Source: Bacteroidota bacterium
Lineage (GTDB): Bacteria > Bacteroidota > Bacteroidia > NS11-12g > UBA955
Assembly: GCA_027621365.1 (NCBI GenBank)
Contig: JAQCBH010000007.1
Coordinates: 1-64,000, forward strand
Length of the DNA: 64,000 bases
Direction: 5' to 3'
Part shown: piece after piece, positions 18,659 through 27,155 of the stretch
Position numbering within the stretch: position 1 is the first letter of the stretch
Layout of the letters: every line of letters starts with the position of its first letter
Program-made: the position numbers and the translations under genes
The notes under the pieces: generated by a model
What the model was told of the DNA's origin: nothing
Database searches by the model: none
What the model saw: the letters and a program-made list of their open reading frames with translations, nothing else

Positions 18659-19363
18659 ATGTTTGGTTCTCCCTACGATTTTATGATGCCTGTGGCGCCC
18701 AAAGACATCAAAAAAGCGCCTTTTTGGAAGCGGGTTCTGAGCTATGCTTGGCCCTTGGTATTGGAACGCAGAAAAGGCGAATTGGGTCACGAATTGGAGG
18801 TCTTGGTTTACCATGGAAAACTGCATTTGGACACCCGGGAGGTCAATTACTCCTTTGGCGATTTGCACGCCGTAATGAAGGCCGGCTTGAACAAGCTGAA
18901 ATTGGATCCTTCTAATCTAGAATCCGTGTTGATCTTGGGCTATGGCGGCGGATCAGCGGCTCAAATCCTGCACGAAAAATTTGGCGCTGATACGGCCATT
19001 ATCGGGGTGGAAAAGGATGCCGTGGTGATGGAACTCTGTCAGCGTTGGTTTTATCCGCATGGAGTCAAACTCCTTCAAGCCGATGCAGCCGAGTACCTCG
19101 AGCGAGCAGTTGCCCAGCAATGGAGCTATTCCTTGATTATTAGCGATGTTTTTGTCGATGTCCACAGCTTGGCTTGGAATGAAGAACAGTGGGGTCAGTT
19201 GGCTAAAATTTTGGCACACGACGGGCGCATGCTCTTCAATAGCATGATGGGAGAGAAGGAATTGAAGGAGCAAAAACGCTGGGCGGAACAAGCCGGATTG
19301 GAGGCTCAGGTCTTTGAACATGGCGAGCGCAACCGTCTGTTGCTGCTGCGCCAAAAGAACTAA
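18659..19363 (+). CDS. Spermidine synthase-like SAM-fold protein
   Basis: A 234-residue protein with the Rossmann motif SVLILGYGGGSAAQIL, the acidic ribose-binding GVEKDAVVMELCQRWF, and LLQADAAEYLE, as in spermidine synthase-like proteins. The usual N-terminal beta-strand domain is short (ELEVLVYHGKLHLDTRE) and the aminopropyltransferase catalytic Asp region reads LIISDVFVD. It could therefore be a methyltransferase-like relative rather than a true spermidine synthase. The ATG at 18659 fits the promoter element just upstream; ATG 18683 is an alternative. The TAA stop (19361-19363) is the first three bases of the TAACTTTG element of the next gene. Confidence 0.8.
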   Translation: MFGSPYDFMMPVAPKDIKKAPFWKRVLSYAWPLVLERRKGELGHELEVLVYHGKLHLDTREVNYSFGDLHAVMKAGLNKLKLDPSNLESVLILGYGGGSAAQILHEKFGADTAIIGVEKDAVVMELCQRWFYPHGVKLLQADAAEYLERAVAQQWSYSLIISDVFVDVHSLAWNEEQWGQLAKILAHDGRMLFNSMMGEKELKEQKRWAEQAGLEAQVFEHGERNRLLLLRQKN

Positions 19364-19368
19364 CTTTG
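19361..19368 (+). promoter_or_regulatory. TAACTTTG -7 element made partly from the upstream stop codon
   Basis: Reads TAACTTTG-AAAC-ATG, where TAA is the stop codon of the preceding gene. A TTG lies 18 bases upstream (19340-19342) as a possible -33 element. Confidence 0.6.
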
Positions 19369-19372
19369 AAAC

Positions 19373-20260
19373 ATGAAGCAAATTGCGGTTATCGGAAGCG
19401 GCACCATGGGAAATGGCATTGCCCATGTGTTTGCCCAGACGGGGTATTCGGTCAACTTGATTGACATTCAACAAACGGCTTTGGACAAGGCCATGGCGAC
19501 CATTGGCAAGAACATGGATCGTCAGATCAGTAAGGGCTTGTTGAGCGAGGAAGACAAAGCAGCCGCTTTGGGCCGCATTGTTTGCCATACCGATCTCAAA
19601 TCAGGGGTTATCTCTGCCGACTTGGTGGTGGAGGCTGCTACAGAGAACACCAACATCAAGTTGCAAATTTTCCGTGATATCGATGCGGAAGCCCCGGCTC
19701 ATTGCATATTGGCCTCCAATACCTCGAGCATTTCCATTACCCAAATTGCCAGCGTCACTAGTCGCCCTGAAAAGGTGATTGGCATGCACTTCATGAACCC
19801 CGTTCCCGTCATGAAATTGGTTGAAATCATCGAAGGTTTCAAGACCGACAAGGCGGTGACCGAATCCATCATTGAGCTCTCTAAGTCATTGGGCAAGGTT
19901 CCCGCATTGACCCAGGACTATCCCGGATTCATTGCCAATCGCATTCTCATGCCCATGATCAATGAAGCCATCTGCTCCTTGCACGAAGGGGTGGCCGGTG
20001 TTTCGGAAATCGACACCATTATGAAGTTGGGCATGGCTCACCCCATGGGTCCCTTGCAGCTGGCTGATTTCATTGGCTTGGATGTTTGTTTGGCCATCTT
20101 GCGTGTTTTGCACGAAGGCTTTGGCAACCCCAAATATGCCCCCTGCCCCTTGTTGGTGAACATGGTCACCAGCGGTGATTTGGGTGTTAAATCTGGCCGC
20201 GGATTTTACGACTACAGTCACGGCACCAAGGACTTGGTGGTGGCGCCTAATTTCGGTTAA
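19373..20260 (+). CDS. 3-hydroxyacyl-CoA (3-hydroxybutyryl-CoA type) dehydrogenase
   Basis: A 295-residue NAD(P)-dependent oxidoreductase of short-chain fatty acid or butanoate metabolism. The N-terminal Rossmann motif GSGTMGNGIAHVFAQ (residues 8-22) binds the dinucleotide. LASNTSSISITQIA and GMHFMNPVPVMKLVEI hold the catalytic Ser and His. The C-terminal helical domain begins DYPGFIANRILMPMINEA and continues with HPMGPLQLADFIGLD. The length is that of the single-function enzyme, not the FadB/FadJ fusion. It begins ten bases after the upstream stop with its own promoter element. It cannot be decided from sequence whether it serves degradation or synthesis. Confidence 0.95.
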   Translation: MKQIAVIGSGTMGNGIAHVFAQTGYSVNLIDIQQTALDKAMATIGKNMDRQISKGLLSEEDKAAALGRIVCHTDLKSGVISADLVVEAATENTNIKLQIFRDIDAEAPAHCILASNTSSISITQIASVTSRPEKVIGMHFMNPVPVMKLVEIIEGFKTDKAVTESIIELSKSLGKVPALTQDYPGFIANRILMPMINEAICSLHEGVAGVSEIDTIMKLGMAHPMGPLQLADFIGLDVCLAILRVLHEGFGNPKYAPCPLLVNMVTSGDLGVKSGRGFYDYSHGTKDLVVAPNFG

Positions 20261-20317
20261 GTCAAGTTTGGGCCTGTGCTTCACGCTCTAAATGCTTGAT
20301 TAAGCGCTGAGTTTCAT

Positions 20318-20325
20318 TACCTTTG
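20318..20325 (+). promoter_or_regulatory. TACCTTTG -7 element for queA
   Basis: Sits 30 bases before the queA ATG, with a TTG (20296-20298) 19 bases upstream as a -33 candidate. It gives a normal short leader, unlike the four-base cases. Confidence 0.55.
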
Positions 20326-20355
20326 CAACCCCGTTTTTGGGAGGATTACGCCCTT

Positions 20356-21402
20356 ATGAAATTAAGCCAGTTTAAATTCGAGTTGCCCGAAGAGCTCATC
20401 GCTCAGGAACCCTTGAAAACCCGCCATGACAGTCGTCTGTTGGTGGTTGATACCAAAAACCGCAAGGTTGAACACCGCATGTTCAGTGACATTCTGGACA
20501 TTTTTGACGAGAATGATGTGTTCGTCGTCAACAACACCAAAGTGTTCACCGCTCGCATGTACGGGCAGAAAGAAAAAACAGGGGCTGAAATCGAAGTGTT
20601 CTTGTTGCGCGAGTTGAATCATGATTTGCGCTTATGGGACGTGTTGGTTGATCCAGCGCGTAAAATTCGCGTGGGTAACAAGTTGTACTTCGGAGAAGAT
20701 GACTTGGTAGCCGAGGTGGTAGACAACACCACCAGCCGCGGTCGTACCATTCGCTTCTTGTTTGATGGCACTGACGAAGAATTTGCCGCTGTGATCAAGA
20801 AGTTGGGAGAGACGCCCATACCCAAATACATCACTCGACCTGTACAACCAGAAGATGAGTTGTGGTACCAGAGTTTGCACGCCAAGCATGTAGGTGCCGT
20901 AGCAGCTCCGGCTGTTCAATTGCATATGACCCGTGAACTGTTGATGCGCTTGGATATCAAAGGCATTCAGTTTGCTGAAATTACCCTGCATTTGGGGCTT
21001 GGCGCTTTTCGCAACGTAGAGGTGGAAGATTTGACCAAGCACAAGATGGACAGCGAATACTATCGCATCGAGCAAGCCGCCTGCGACATCGTCAACGACG
21101 GTTTGTTGAACAAGCGCCGCGTTGTGGCTGTGGGTGGTAGCGTTATGCGTGCCATGGAGTCTTCGGTGTCTTCAACCAAGACCTTGAATCCTAGCGAAGG
21201 ATGGTCGGATAAGTTTATCTTCCCTCAGTATGAATTCAAGATTGCCAACGCTTTCTTGACCAACTTGCATGCTCCTGAGTCACCCTTGTACATGATGGCT
21301 TGTGCTTACAGCGATTATTACTTTATGATCGATGTGTACCAACAGGCCATCAAAGAGAAGTACCGCTTCTTGTGCTACGGTGATGCCATGTTGATTTTGT
21401 AA
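20356..21402 (+). CDS. queA: S-adenosylmethionine:tRNA ribosyltransferase-isomerase
   Basis: A 348-residue enzyme that transfers and rearranges the ribosyl part of SAM onto 7-aminomethyl-7-deazaguanine in tRNA to give epoxyqueuosine. Family motifs are [23 protein letters not shown] at the N-terminus, [17 protein letters not shown], the central [19 protein letters not shown], and [15 protein letters not shown]. Near the C-terminus are [15 protein letters not shown] and [13 protein letters not shown]. The ATG at 20356 ([10 protein letters not shown]) is the family start; an in-frame upstream start would add 11 unrelated residues. It ends at a bidirectional terminator. Confidence 0.97.
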   Translation: MKLSQFKFELPEELIAQEPLKTRHDSRLLVVDTKNRKVEHRMFSDILDIFDENDVFVVNNTKVFTARMYGQKEKTGAEIEVFLLRELNHDLRLWDVLVDPARKIRVGNKLYFGEDDLVAEVVDNTTSRGRTIRFLFDGTDEEFAAVIKKLGETPIPKYITRPVQPEDELWYQSLHAKHVGAVAAPAVQLHMTRELLMRLDIKGIQFAEITLHLGLGAFRNVEVEDLTKHKMDSEYYRIEQAACDIVNDGLLNKRRVVAVGGSVMRAMESSVSSTKTLNPSEGWSDKFIFPQYEFKIANAFLTNLHAPESPLYMMACAYSDYYFMIDVYQQAIKEKYRFLCYGDAMLIL

Positions 21403-21423
21403 GCAAAAAATGAACTCTTAAAA

Positions 21424-21450
21424 AAAAGGCCCGCTTGCAGCGGGCCTTTT
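21424..21450. terminator. Bidirectional terminator between queA and the LamG gene
   Basis: A 12-bp stem (AAAAGGCCCGCT, loop TGC, then its complement) flanked by A and T runs. It serves two convergent genes. Confidence 0.88.
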
Positions 21451-21453
21451 TCG

Positions 21454-23568
21454 TTACTGGCAAATCCAGCTAAGTGTTTGTCGCTGCCCGGATTCCATCC
21501 ATACTTCGACTTGGTACAGGCCTGAAGGCAAGTGGGGCAATTCGCTTTGGCTCCCTGGGTTGGAAATTTCCTGAACCAATCGGCTTTGCTGATCGAAGAT
21601 TCGAATGGCTGTTGCGCCCATGTTTGCATCTACCAACTGAACCCAAGCCATTCCGGAACTGGGGTTGGGGACAATGCGTGCAGAAACGCTAGTCATGCTT
21701 TGTATCCCTACTCGACTAACGGTTTTGCATTCGCTGGTGTCTTTGCATCCATTCAAACTAACCTCGACGGCATAATCGCCGTCGTTAACAGGGCTGAACC
21801 AAAGGCTAGTAGCGCCAGCCAATACCGTCCAATTCGAGCAGTTCAACCAGCGGTATTGGTCACTGCCAGCCTCAGCAAACAAGGTATCGTTCGATTGGCT
21901 GATGTAGTCATTGGGGTGAGTCAGACTGATCCAGGTGTGAACGGTTGAATCGCATCCGCCGTAAGATGTGCCCACCCAGCTCACCAACTGATCTTGGGTG
22001 TAAGTCTTGCCCCTCAAGGTAGCCACTCGGCAAGCACGCAATGTGTCGTATTGAAAAACGGGGTTATAGATGGTTACGTAATAATCGATGATGGAATCGC
22101 AACCTTGCCAGGTAGAAAACACCTCCGAATAAACCCCCGATTGGGTGTAAGTCTGACCAGATGGGGAGGTATAAGATTGGCAACCGGCTCCCGTTTCCAT
22201 TTGCCGTTGGCTATAATGAATAACCAGCTCCAAATAGTGAAACGAATCACAGCCCTGCCAGGTTTGGGAAACAAACTTGAAGGATTGTGAGCTGGTCTGA
22301 GGCTTGCCCATGACCCATGCCGTATCGCAGGCAATCAGAGTGTCGTAGGTCGACACGGGATGGTTGATTTGAACCTGATAATGAATGGTGGAGTCGCAGC
22401 CGTTGACCGTTTTGTAAGATTCGGTATACTGTCCCGATTGGGTATAGCTCACCCATCCGGGGCTCACAAAGGAATCGCAGGCTTGAACCGAAATGCTGGT
22501 GTCAAAACTCTTGTAAATGGTGACTTGGTAGCGAATGTTGGAATCGCAACCGCGCCAGGTTTGGTACTTTTCGAAATAGGAGCCGTCGGCGTAATAAGCG
22601 ATGCCGGCAGGAGAAACAAAACTGTCGCATCCGCTGACCGCGTAAGCCTTGTTGACTTTGCCAATGGTCAGCTTGATGGTGATGACGGAGTCGCATCCAT
22701 AGGCGTTGCTGATGATGTCGTTGTAAGTGCCCGAGAAGGTGTAAGTCTTGCCGCTGGGGGCCGTGTAGGAACTGCAAGCAAATGCCGTTAGGGTTGAAGC
22801 GGTATTGCCACCGTTCAGGTTAGCCCCACTGACCCAGTTGGAGGAGCTTCCGCTCAGAGCGAAGTTGTAGAGCGTGCCGTGGTTGGAGTTGCCCGAATAG
22901 TCGGTAGCCGTTTTCTTGCTACTGTTATTGCCGGAAGAGGTGCCCTCGCTCAATTTGTAATAGGCCTTAACGCGGCTGGGAACTTTGCAAAATTCTTCGT
23001 TGTAGTGGGCCTTGATGAGAGAGTCAGAAAGTACCTGCTCATAAAAGCGAACCTCATCAATGTCCCCATCAAAGGAATTGGCGTTGTCCACGCGCATACC
23101 GATGCGAAACGGGAAGGTAGTGGCGGTGTTTACGCTCGTTGGAATGGAGCCGGAGGTGTCGAGTTTTCCGTCGACATAGAGACGAAAAGGAGCCGAAGAA
23201 TTGCTGGGGTTGTAACTCACCCCAACATGGTGCCAGTTGCCGTCGTTGACAACAGTTTGTCCCATCAATCCGGATCCACCAACTTCGATTCGAAGGCGGT
23301 TTCCGTACAATACATTCAAGGTGAATCGGCCACCGGTTGTGCTCGCTCCGTAGTCGCAAATGACTTTTTGCTTGCCCCCATTGTTGGGGTCGCAATTGGC
23401 CGTAGTGCGTATCCAAGCCTCAATGGTTCGGGCACCGTTGCCGCTTACTCCGGCATATTTGGTTTCGACGTAATCGTCGGTTCCATCAAAATTGAGGGAA
23501 ATTTTTTGTGCTGATAAGGCCGTCACTCCACAGAGGGCCAACATCAACCATCCTTTTCTCCAGCCCAT
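21454..23568 (-). CDS. LamG and GCDS-repeat surface protein with T9SS sorting domain
   Basis: A 704-residue exported protein: signal peptide (1-20), a LamG/concanavalin-type lectin domain (21-190, with RTIEAWIRTTAN, NWHHVGVSYN and DGDIDEVRFYEQVLSDSLI), then six tandem repeats (about 262-550). Their invariant GCDS motifs fall at 291, 340, 390, 439, 489 and 538, a period of 49-50 residues. An Ig-like domain (551-615) and a T9SS type A sorting domain (628-704, RIVPNPSSG to the C-terminus) follow. Such proteins are surface adhesins or glycan binders secreted by the type IX system. The GCDS repeat is widespread in Bacteroidota, with unknown function. The stop is only a few bases from the shared terminator. 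Confidence 0.9.
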   Translation of the reverse strand: MGWRKGWLMLALCGVTALSAQKISLNFDGTDDYVETKYAGVSGNGARTIEAWIRTTANCDPNNGGKQKVICDYGASTTGGRFTLNVLYGNRLRIEVGGSGLMGQTVVNDGNWHHVGVSYNPSNSSAPFRLYVDGKLDTSGSIPTSVNTATTFPFRIGMRVDNANSFDGDIDEVRFYEQVLSDSLIKAHYNEEFCKVPSRVKAYYKLSEGTSSGNNSSKKTATDYSGNSNHGTLYNFALSGSSSNWVSGANLNGGNTASTLTAFACSSYTAPSGKTYTFSGTYNDIISNAYGCDSVITIKLTIGKVNKAYAVSGCDSFVSPAGIAYYADGSYFEKYQTWRGCDSNIRYQVTIYKSFDTSISVQACDSFVSPGWVSYTQSGQYTESYKTVNGCDSTIHYQVQINHPVSTYDTLIACDTAWVMGKPQTSSQSFKFVSQTWQGCDSFHYLELVIHYSQRQMETGAGCQSYTSPSGQTYTQSGVYSEVFSTWQGCDSIIDYYVTIYNPVFQYDTLRACRVATLRGKTYTQDQLVSWVGTSYGGCDSTVHTWISLTHPNDYISQSNDTLFAEAGSDQYRWLNCSNWTVLAGATSLWFSPVNDGDYAVEVSLNGCKDTSECKTVSRVGIQSMTSVSARIVPNPSSGMAWVQLVDANMGATAIRIFDQQSRLVQEISNPGSQSELPHLPSGLYQVEVWMESGQRQTLSWICQ

Positions 23569-23620
23569 GATTATGCAAGTTACAGGGACGGAACCACATT
23601 TTTATATGAAGGCCCAAGCG

Positions 23621-24718
23621 CTAATTGAAATGCTGAAAATCAAAGCATTGGTAAAGGTCTTCACCGCAGTTTTCAGAGCTGATCATGAGGCTTTGATCCA
23701 GTAGGTCTTTCGAGAAACTCGGTACGGCTTGAGATGGTAATGCATCATGAGGAGATTGGTACAAATGAACCTCATCCACCAATTGATCTCGGAGCAATGA
23801 GCTTGCCAGCTCGGGGCCAGATTCCACCAAAATGGCGGCCATGTCAAAGCTGGTCCAAAGAGCTTGTGCCAATTCAGTTAGTGGAACTAGGCCATTGACA
23901 AATGCCAAGGGTAAGACTTCAACCGCGGGAGGTAATTCGGGAACTGAAGTATTACGGTCCGTCACCAAAACGATTCGGCTATGGGAGCGGGGGTAAAAGA
24001 GGCGCAAGTCTGGGTGCTTCAACAGTGACCCTTCTCGGTCAATGACCACCACGCTCAGTTCGCGGGTTTCGTTTTCAAGGCGAACATTCAACACAGGATT
24101 GTCGATCAAAACCGTTTTGGCGCTGGTGAGTAGGGCATCAACCCTATGGCGCAAGTGCTGATGAGCATGTTGACGGGATTCCAAGCAGCTGATGGGGGTT
24201 CCTGTACCCCGTTGAGCGGTCACAAAGCCGTTGCTGGATTCAGCCATTTTCAGTTGGATATAGGGCCTTTTGTGAAGCTGATTCACCCAAAAAACCTTGT
24301 TGAGTTCGATCGCCTCCTTTAATGGCGTGTAATGAACGTCTACACCATTTTTCTGCAACAATTCCAGGCCATTGACCTTGGGGTTAGGGTCTTTTGAGGC
24401 TACCCAAACCTCTGGAATTTTGTGCTTGAGAATCAAGTCGCAACAAGCCGGAGTTCGACCCACGTGCGAGCAGGGTTCCAAGGAAACAAAGAGCCGACAT
24501 CGTTCAAGTTGGGCCCCGTTTTGCAGGGCCTCTTGAATGGCAAATACCTCGGCATGAGACTGTCCCACTTCCGGGTGAAACCCTCTGCCTACCACTTGGT
24601 TAAGGTCATTCAATAGGAGGGCCCCTACCCGTGGATTGGGCCTAACCCGATTGGGATCGGCCTGCTTAGCCAAAGCAATGGTTTCCAACAACCAAGGGTT
24701 TACGAGATAATCCTCCAT
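23621..24718 (-). CDS. ribD: Bifunctional riboflavin deaminase/reductase RibD
   Basis: A 365-residue enzyme for the second and third steps of riboflavin synthesis. The N-terminal cytidine-deaminase-type domain has the zinc ligands His55 and catalytic Glu57 (HAEVFAI), with Cys83 and Cys92 in EPCSHVGRTPAC. The C-terminal NADPH reductase domain (about 148 onward) has PYIQLKMAESSNGFV, RVDALLTSAKTVLIDNP and ILVESGPELASSLL. The ATG at 24718 is 30 bases from the start of ribE on the other strand, so the two rib transcripts share one divergent region. Typical second-His and spacing features of the family are kept. Confidence 0.96.
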   Translation of the reverse strand: MEDYLVNPWLLETIALAKQADPNRVRPNPRVGALLLNDLNQVVGRGFHPEVGQSHAEVFAIQEALQNGAQLERCRLFVSLEPCSHVGRTPACCDLILKHKIPEVWVASKDPNPKVNGLELLQKNGVDVHYTPLKEAIELNKVFWVNQLHKRPYIQLKMAESSNGFVTAQRGTGTPISCLESRQHAHQHLRHRVDALLTSAKTVLIDNPVLNVRLENETRELSVVVIDREGSLLKHPDLRLFYPRSHSRIVLVTDRNTSVPELPPAVEVLPLAFVNGLVPLTELAQALWTSFDMAAILVESGPELASSLLRDQLVDEVHLYQSPHDALPSQAVPSFSKDLLDQSLMISSENCGEDLYQCFDFQHFN

Positions 24719-24725
24719 AAATTTG
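24718..24725 (+). promoter_or_regulatory. TAAATTTG -7 element for ribE-ribBA-ribH
   Basis: Lies 23 bases before the ribE ATG and overlaps the ribD start codon on the other strand. There is no room for an FMN riboswitch in the 30-base gap. Confidence 0.5.
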
Positions 24726-24748
24726 CACCCGAAATTACCGAATTATTC

Positions 24749-25333
24749 ATGTTTACAGGCATTGTGGGTTCGGGCCATATCGCCCGCGTAGAACGATCAG
24801 ATGATCGAATCAAGTTGGGTCTTCTCGCTGAAGATCATTACCCAGAGTGTCAATTGGGTGATAGTGTAGCTGTCGATGGCATGTGTCTGACGGTCGAGGA
24901 AAAGCGAGACGGAGAGTTGATTTTCTTTGTGTCGTCTGAGACCATAGACAAGACCATAGTGCGCCATTACAAGGACGGTCGCATGGTGAACGTGGAGTTG
25001 CCCTTGAGGCCTCAAGATCGCATTGGCGGCCACCACGTTTTGGGCCATGTAGATTGCACAGCCACGGTTCATTCTGTCGATCAATCTTCCGGCGGATGGT
25101 TCGTTCGCATTCAAATTCCTGAACCATTCCAACGCTACCTTGTTTACAAAGGGTCTGTTGCCGTCAATGGGGTGAGTTTAACGGTCAATGCCATTCATGG
25201 CGACTTGATGGAGCTTTGCATCATTCCGGTGACGGTTCAAAAAACGAACTTTCAGTCCCTGCAGGCAGGACATGAAGTAAATATGGAATTTGACATTTTG
25301 GCCAAATACACAGAAAGGTTGCTCAACAAGTGA
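24749..25333 (+). CDS. ribE: Riboflavin synthase, alpha chain
   Basis: A 194-residue enzyme that dismutates two 6,7-dimethyl-8-ribityllumazines to riboflavin. It has the signature N-terminus MFTGIV and two lumazine-binding barrels. The first carries DSVAVDGMCLTVE and RIGGHHVLGHVD; the second carries GSVAVNGVSLTVN near residues 130-145. The length is typical. Its TGA overlaps the GTG start of ribBA. With ribBA and ribH it forms a three-gene operon. Confidence 0.96.
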   Translation: MFTGIVGSGHIARVERSDDRIKLGLLAEDHYPECQLGDSVAVDGMCLTVEEKRDGELIFFVSSETIDKTIVRHYKDGRMVNVELPLRPQDRIGGHHVLGHVDCTATVHSVDQSSGGWFVRIQIPEPFQRYLVYKGSVAVNGVSLTVNAIHGDLMELCIIPVTVQKTNFQSLQAGHEVNMEFDILAKYTERLLNK

Positions 25334-26571
25334 AATCGATTTTTGATACCGTAGAAGTTGCCTTGAAGGCTTTTTCAAACGGAGATCCCATTGTAGTGGT
25401 CGACGATGAACACCGCGAAAATGAAGGGGATATTGTATTCGCTGGCGCTCAGTGCACTCCCGATAAGATCAATTTTTGTGTTCAAGAGGGCGGAGGCTTG
25501 GTCTGCGTCGCTTTGGGACCTGACAGGGCCCGTGAATTGGGGTTGACCAAGGTTCCTTCCAACAAAAAAGACCCCTTGTCGACGGCCTTTTTGGATTCGG
25601 TTGATGCGGTACAAAGTCATGGGGTTAGCACAGGGATTTCGGCCTCCGATCGTTCCATCACCACACGTCTTTTAGCGGCTGCTGGAACTCAGACCAGCGA
25701 TTTTAGCGTGCCTGGTCATGTGTTTCCCTTGCGGGCTGTCCCCGGCGGATTGTTGGCTCGTCGCGGGCACACAGAGGCAGCGGTTGACTTGTGCAAATTA
25801 ACGGGTCAAGCCGAGGCTGCGGTGATTTGTGAAATTCTGGACAAGGATGGAACCATGTTGCGACGCCAGGGCTTACGATCTTTTTCTGAGCGCCATGGTT
25901 TGAAGATGATTTCGATTGAGCAATTGCATGAGTACTTGGAACAACATCAGTTGCCATCTCCTTCAACTGAAACGCTTCAGCTCTGTGAGCCGGTATCGGC
26001 CTCTAGTCTTCAGACGAAATACGGGGAATTCAGCATTCAGGTGTTCAAGTCAATCGCAACTGGGGTGGAGCACTCTGTACTGAGCCAAAAAATCAACTTG
26101 GAAGCAAAGCCAGTACTGCGCTTGCACAGCGAATGTCATACAGGAGATGTGTTTGGTAGTTTGCGCTGCGATTGCGGCGAACAACTGCAATCAGCCTTGC
26201 AAAAGATCTCAGAAGTTGGCCACGGTTACTTGATATACCTAAAGGGCCAAGAAGGCCGTGGTATTGGTTTGGGGAATAAAATTGCCGCTTATTCGCTTCA
26301 AGAACAAGGTTTGAATACCTATGAGGCCAACTTGAAATTGGGGCATCCCATTGATTCGCGCAGTTACGCCGAAGCGGCTGATATAGTCGCTCAATTGGAC
26401 TTGGAAGGCTTTGTTCTCATGACCAACAATCCCGATAAAATGGCGGCAATGAAAAAAGCGGGTTTCAGTTTTGATGTGGAAACCATTCCTGTGCGCCCGA
26501 ATGCCCACAACCTTCAGTATTTGACTGACAAAAAGAACTTGGGACAGCACCACATTACTTTTGAATCATGA
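25330..26571 (+). CDS. ribBA: Bifunctional DHBP synthase / GTP cyclohydrolase II
   Basis: A 413-residue fusion feeding both precursors of riboflavin. The N-terminal RibB half has DDEHRENEGD (25-34), which binds metal and ribulose 5-phosphate, and RRGHTEAAVDLCKL. The C-terminal RibA half has the zinc cysteines 269, 280 and 282 (HSECHTGDVFGSLRCDCGEQ) and the GTP-binding GQEGRGIGLGNK. The start is a GTG overlapping the ribE stop (GTGA). Its own stop overlaps the ribH ATG (ATGA), so the three are probably translationally coupled. Confidence 0.96.
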   Translation: MKSIFDTVEVALKAFSNGDPIVVVDDEHRENEGDIVFAGAQCTPDKINFCVQEGGGLVCVALGPDRARELGLTKVPSNKKDPLSTAFLDSVDAVQSHGVSTGISASDRSITTRLLAAAGTQTSDFSVPGHVFPLRAVPGGLLARRGHTEAAVDLCKLTGQAEAAVICEILDKDGTMLRRQGLRSFSERHGLKMISIEQLHEYLEQHQLPSPSTETLQLCEPVSASSLQTKYGEFSIQVFKSIATGVEHSVLSQKINLEAKPVLRLHSECHTGDVFGSLRCDCGEQLQSALQKISEVGHGYLIYLKGQEGRGIGLGNKIAAYSLQEQGLNTYEANLKLGHPIDSRSYAEAADIVAQLDLEGFVLMTNNPDKMAAMKKAGFSFDVETIPVRPNAHNLQYLTDKKNLGQHHITFES

Positions 26572-26981
26572 TAGCCATTGTTAAAGCCGATTTTAACCAA
26601 GAAATCACGGGCCCTTTGTTGAAGGGTTGCGTCGACTACCTAAAAGAACAGCAGGCTCCCTTTGAGCTTTGGGAGGTTCCGGGAGCGGTCGAAACGGTAG
26701 CCTTGAGTAAAAAACTCATGGATACGGGCAGCTACAAGAGCATCATTGTTTTGGGTGCCATTGTCGAGGGCGATACGGATCACTACGAGTATGTATGCAA
26801 CTTCGTGACCCATGGCATTGCGACTTTGTCAGCATCGGCCCATATCCCAGTAGTATTTGGTGTATTGACCACCCAAACCGAAGAGTTGGCCCTAGAGCGC
26901 GCCTTACCAGAGCGCATGAACAAGGGCGCTGAGTTTGCCGAAACAGCCCTGACCATGATGGGCCTGTTTGCCAAGATTTAA
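26568..26981 (+). CDS. ribH: 6,7-dimethyl-8-ribityllumazine synthase
   Basis: A 137-residue lumazine synthase, slightly short for the family (about 150). Conserved parts are the N-terminal FNQEITGPLLKG, WEVPGAVETV (ligand-binding loop), LGAIVEGDTDHYEYVC with the catalytic His, and PVVFGVLTTQTEELALERA. The usual VIRGET is IVEGDT here. The start overlaps ribBA. A strong terminator follows about 95 bases downstream, so ribH ends the operon. Confidence 0.95.
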   Translation: MIAIVKADFNQEITGPLLKGCVDYLKEQQAPFELWEVPGAVETVALSKKLMDTGSYKSIIVLGAIVEGDTDHYEYVCNFVTHGIATLSASAHIPVVFGVLTTQTEELALERALPERMNKGAEFAETALTMMGLFAKI

Positions 26982-27013
26982 TTGGAGTTTTGCCGGAATT
27001 TATCCTGTGATGG

Positions 27014-27047
27014 GAGGCAGGATTGCCTCGTTCGGCTATCGCCGAAC
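27014..27047. repeat. Two adjacent small inverted repeats after ribH
   Basis: GAGGCA-GGAT-TGCCTC (27014-27029) is followed at once by GTTCGGC-TATC-GCCGAAC (27030-27047). With the two terminators at 27076-27122 and 27156-27193 they make a dense hairpin block between ribH and tRNA-Leu. No protein-coding signal was seen here. Confidence 0.6.
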
Positions 27048-27075
27048 TCGGCGAACCTGAGGGGCGATCTTACCC

Positions 27076-27122
27076 AAGGCCCGGCTTCCTCGCGCAGCGA
27101 GGAAGTGGCCTTTCTTTTTTCC
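27076..27122 (+). terminator. Terminator of the ribE-ribBA-ribH operon
   Basis: A 9-bp inner stem (CTTCCTCGC, loop GCA, GCGAGGAAG) is extended by AAGGCC pairing with GGCCTT, then followed by a T-rich tract. Confidence 0.8.
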
Positions 27123-27155
27123 TCTCAGGCTCAACCCTTTGGCTTGGCCTTCGCT

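Noticed and set aside
21900..22790. Evenly spaced DNA repeat that might be a CRISPR array
   Set aside because: The period is about 147-150 bases and in frame; it encodes the GCDS protein repeats and the DNA copies have diverged.
24719..24748. FMN riboswitch before ribE
   Set aside because: The gap is only 30 bases, far too short for an RFN element.
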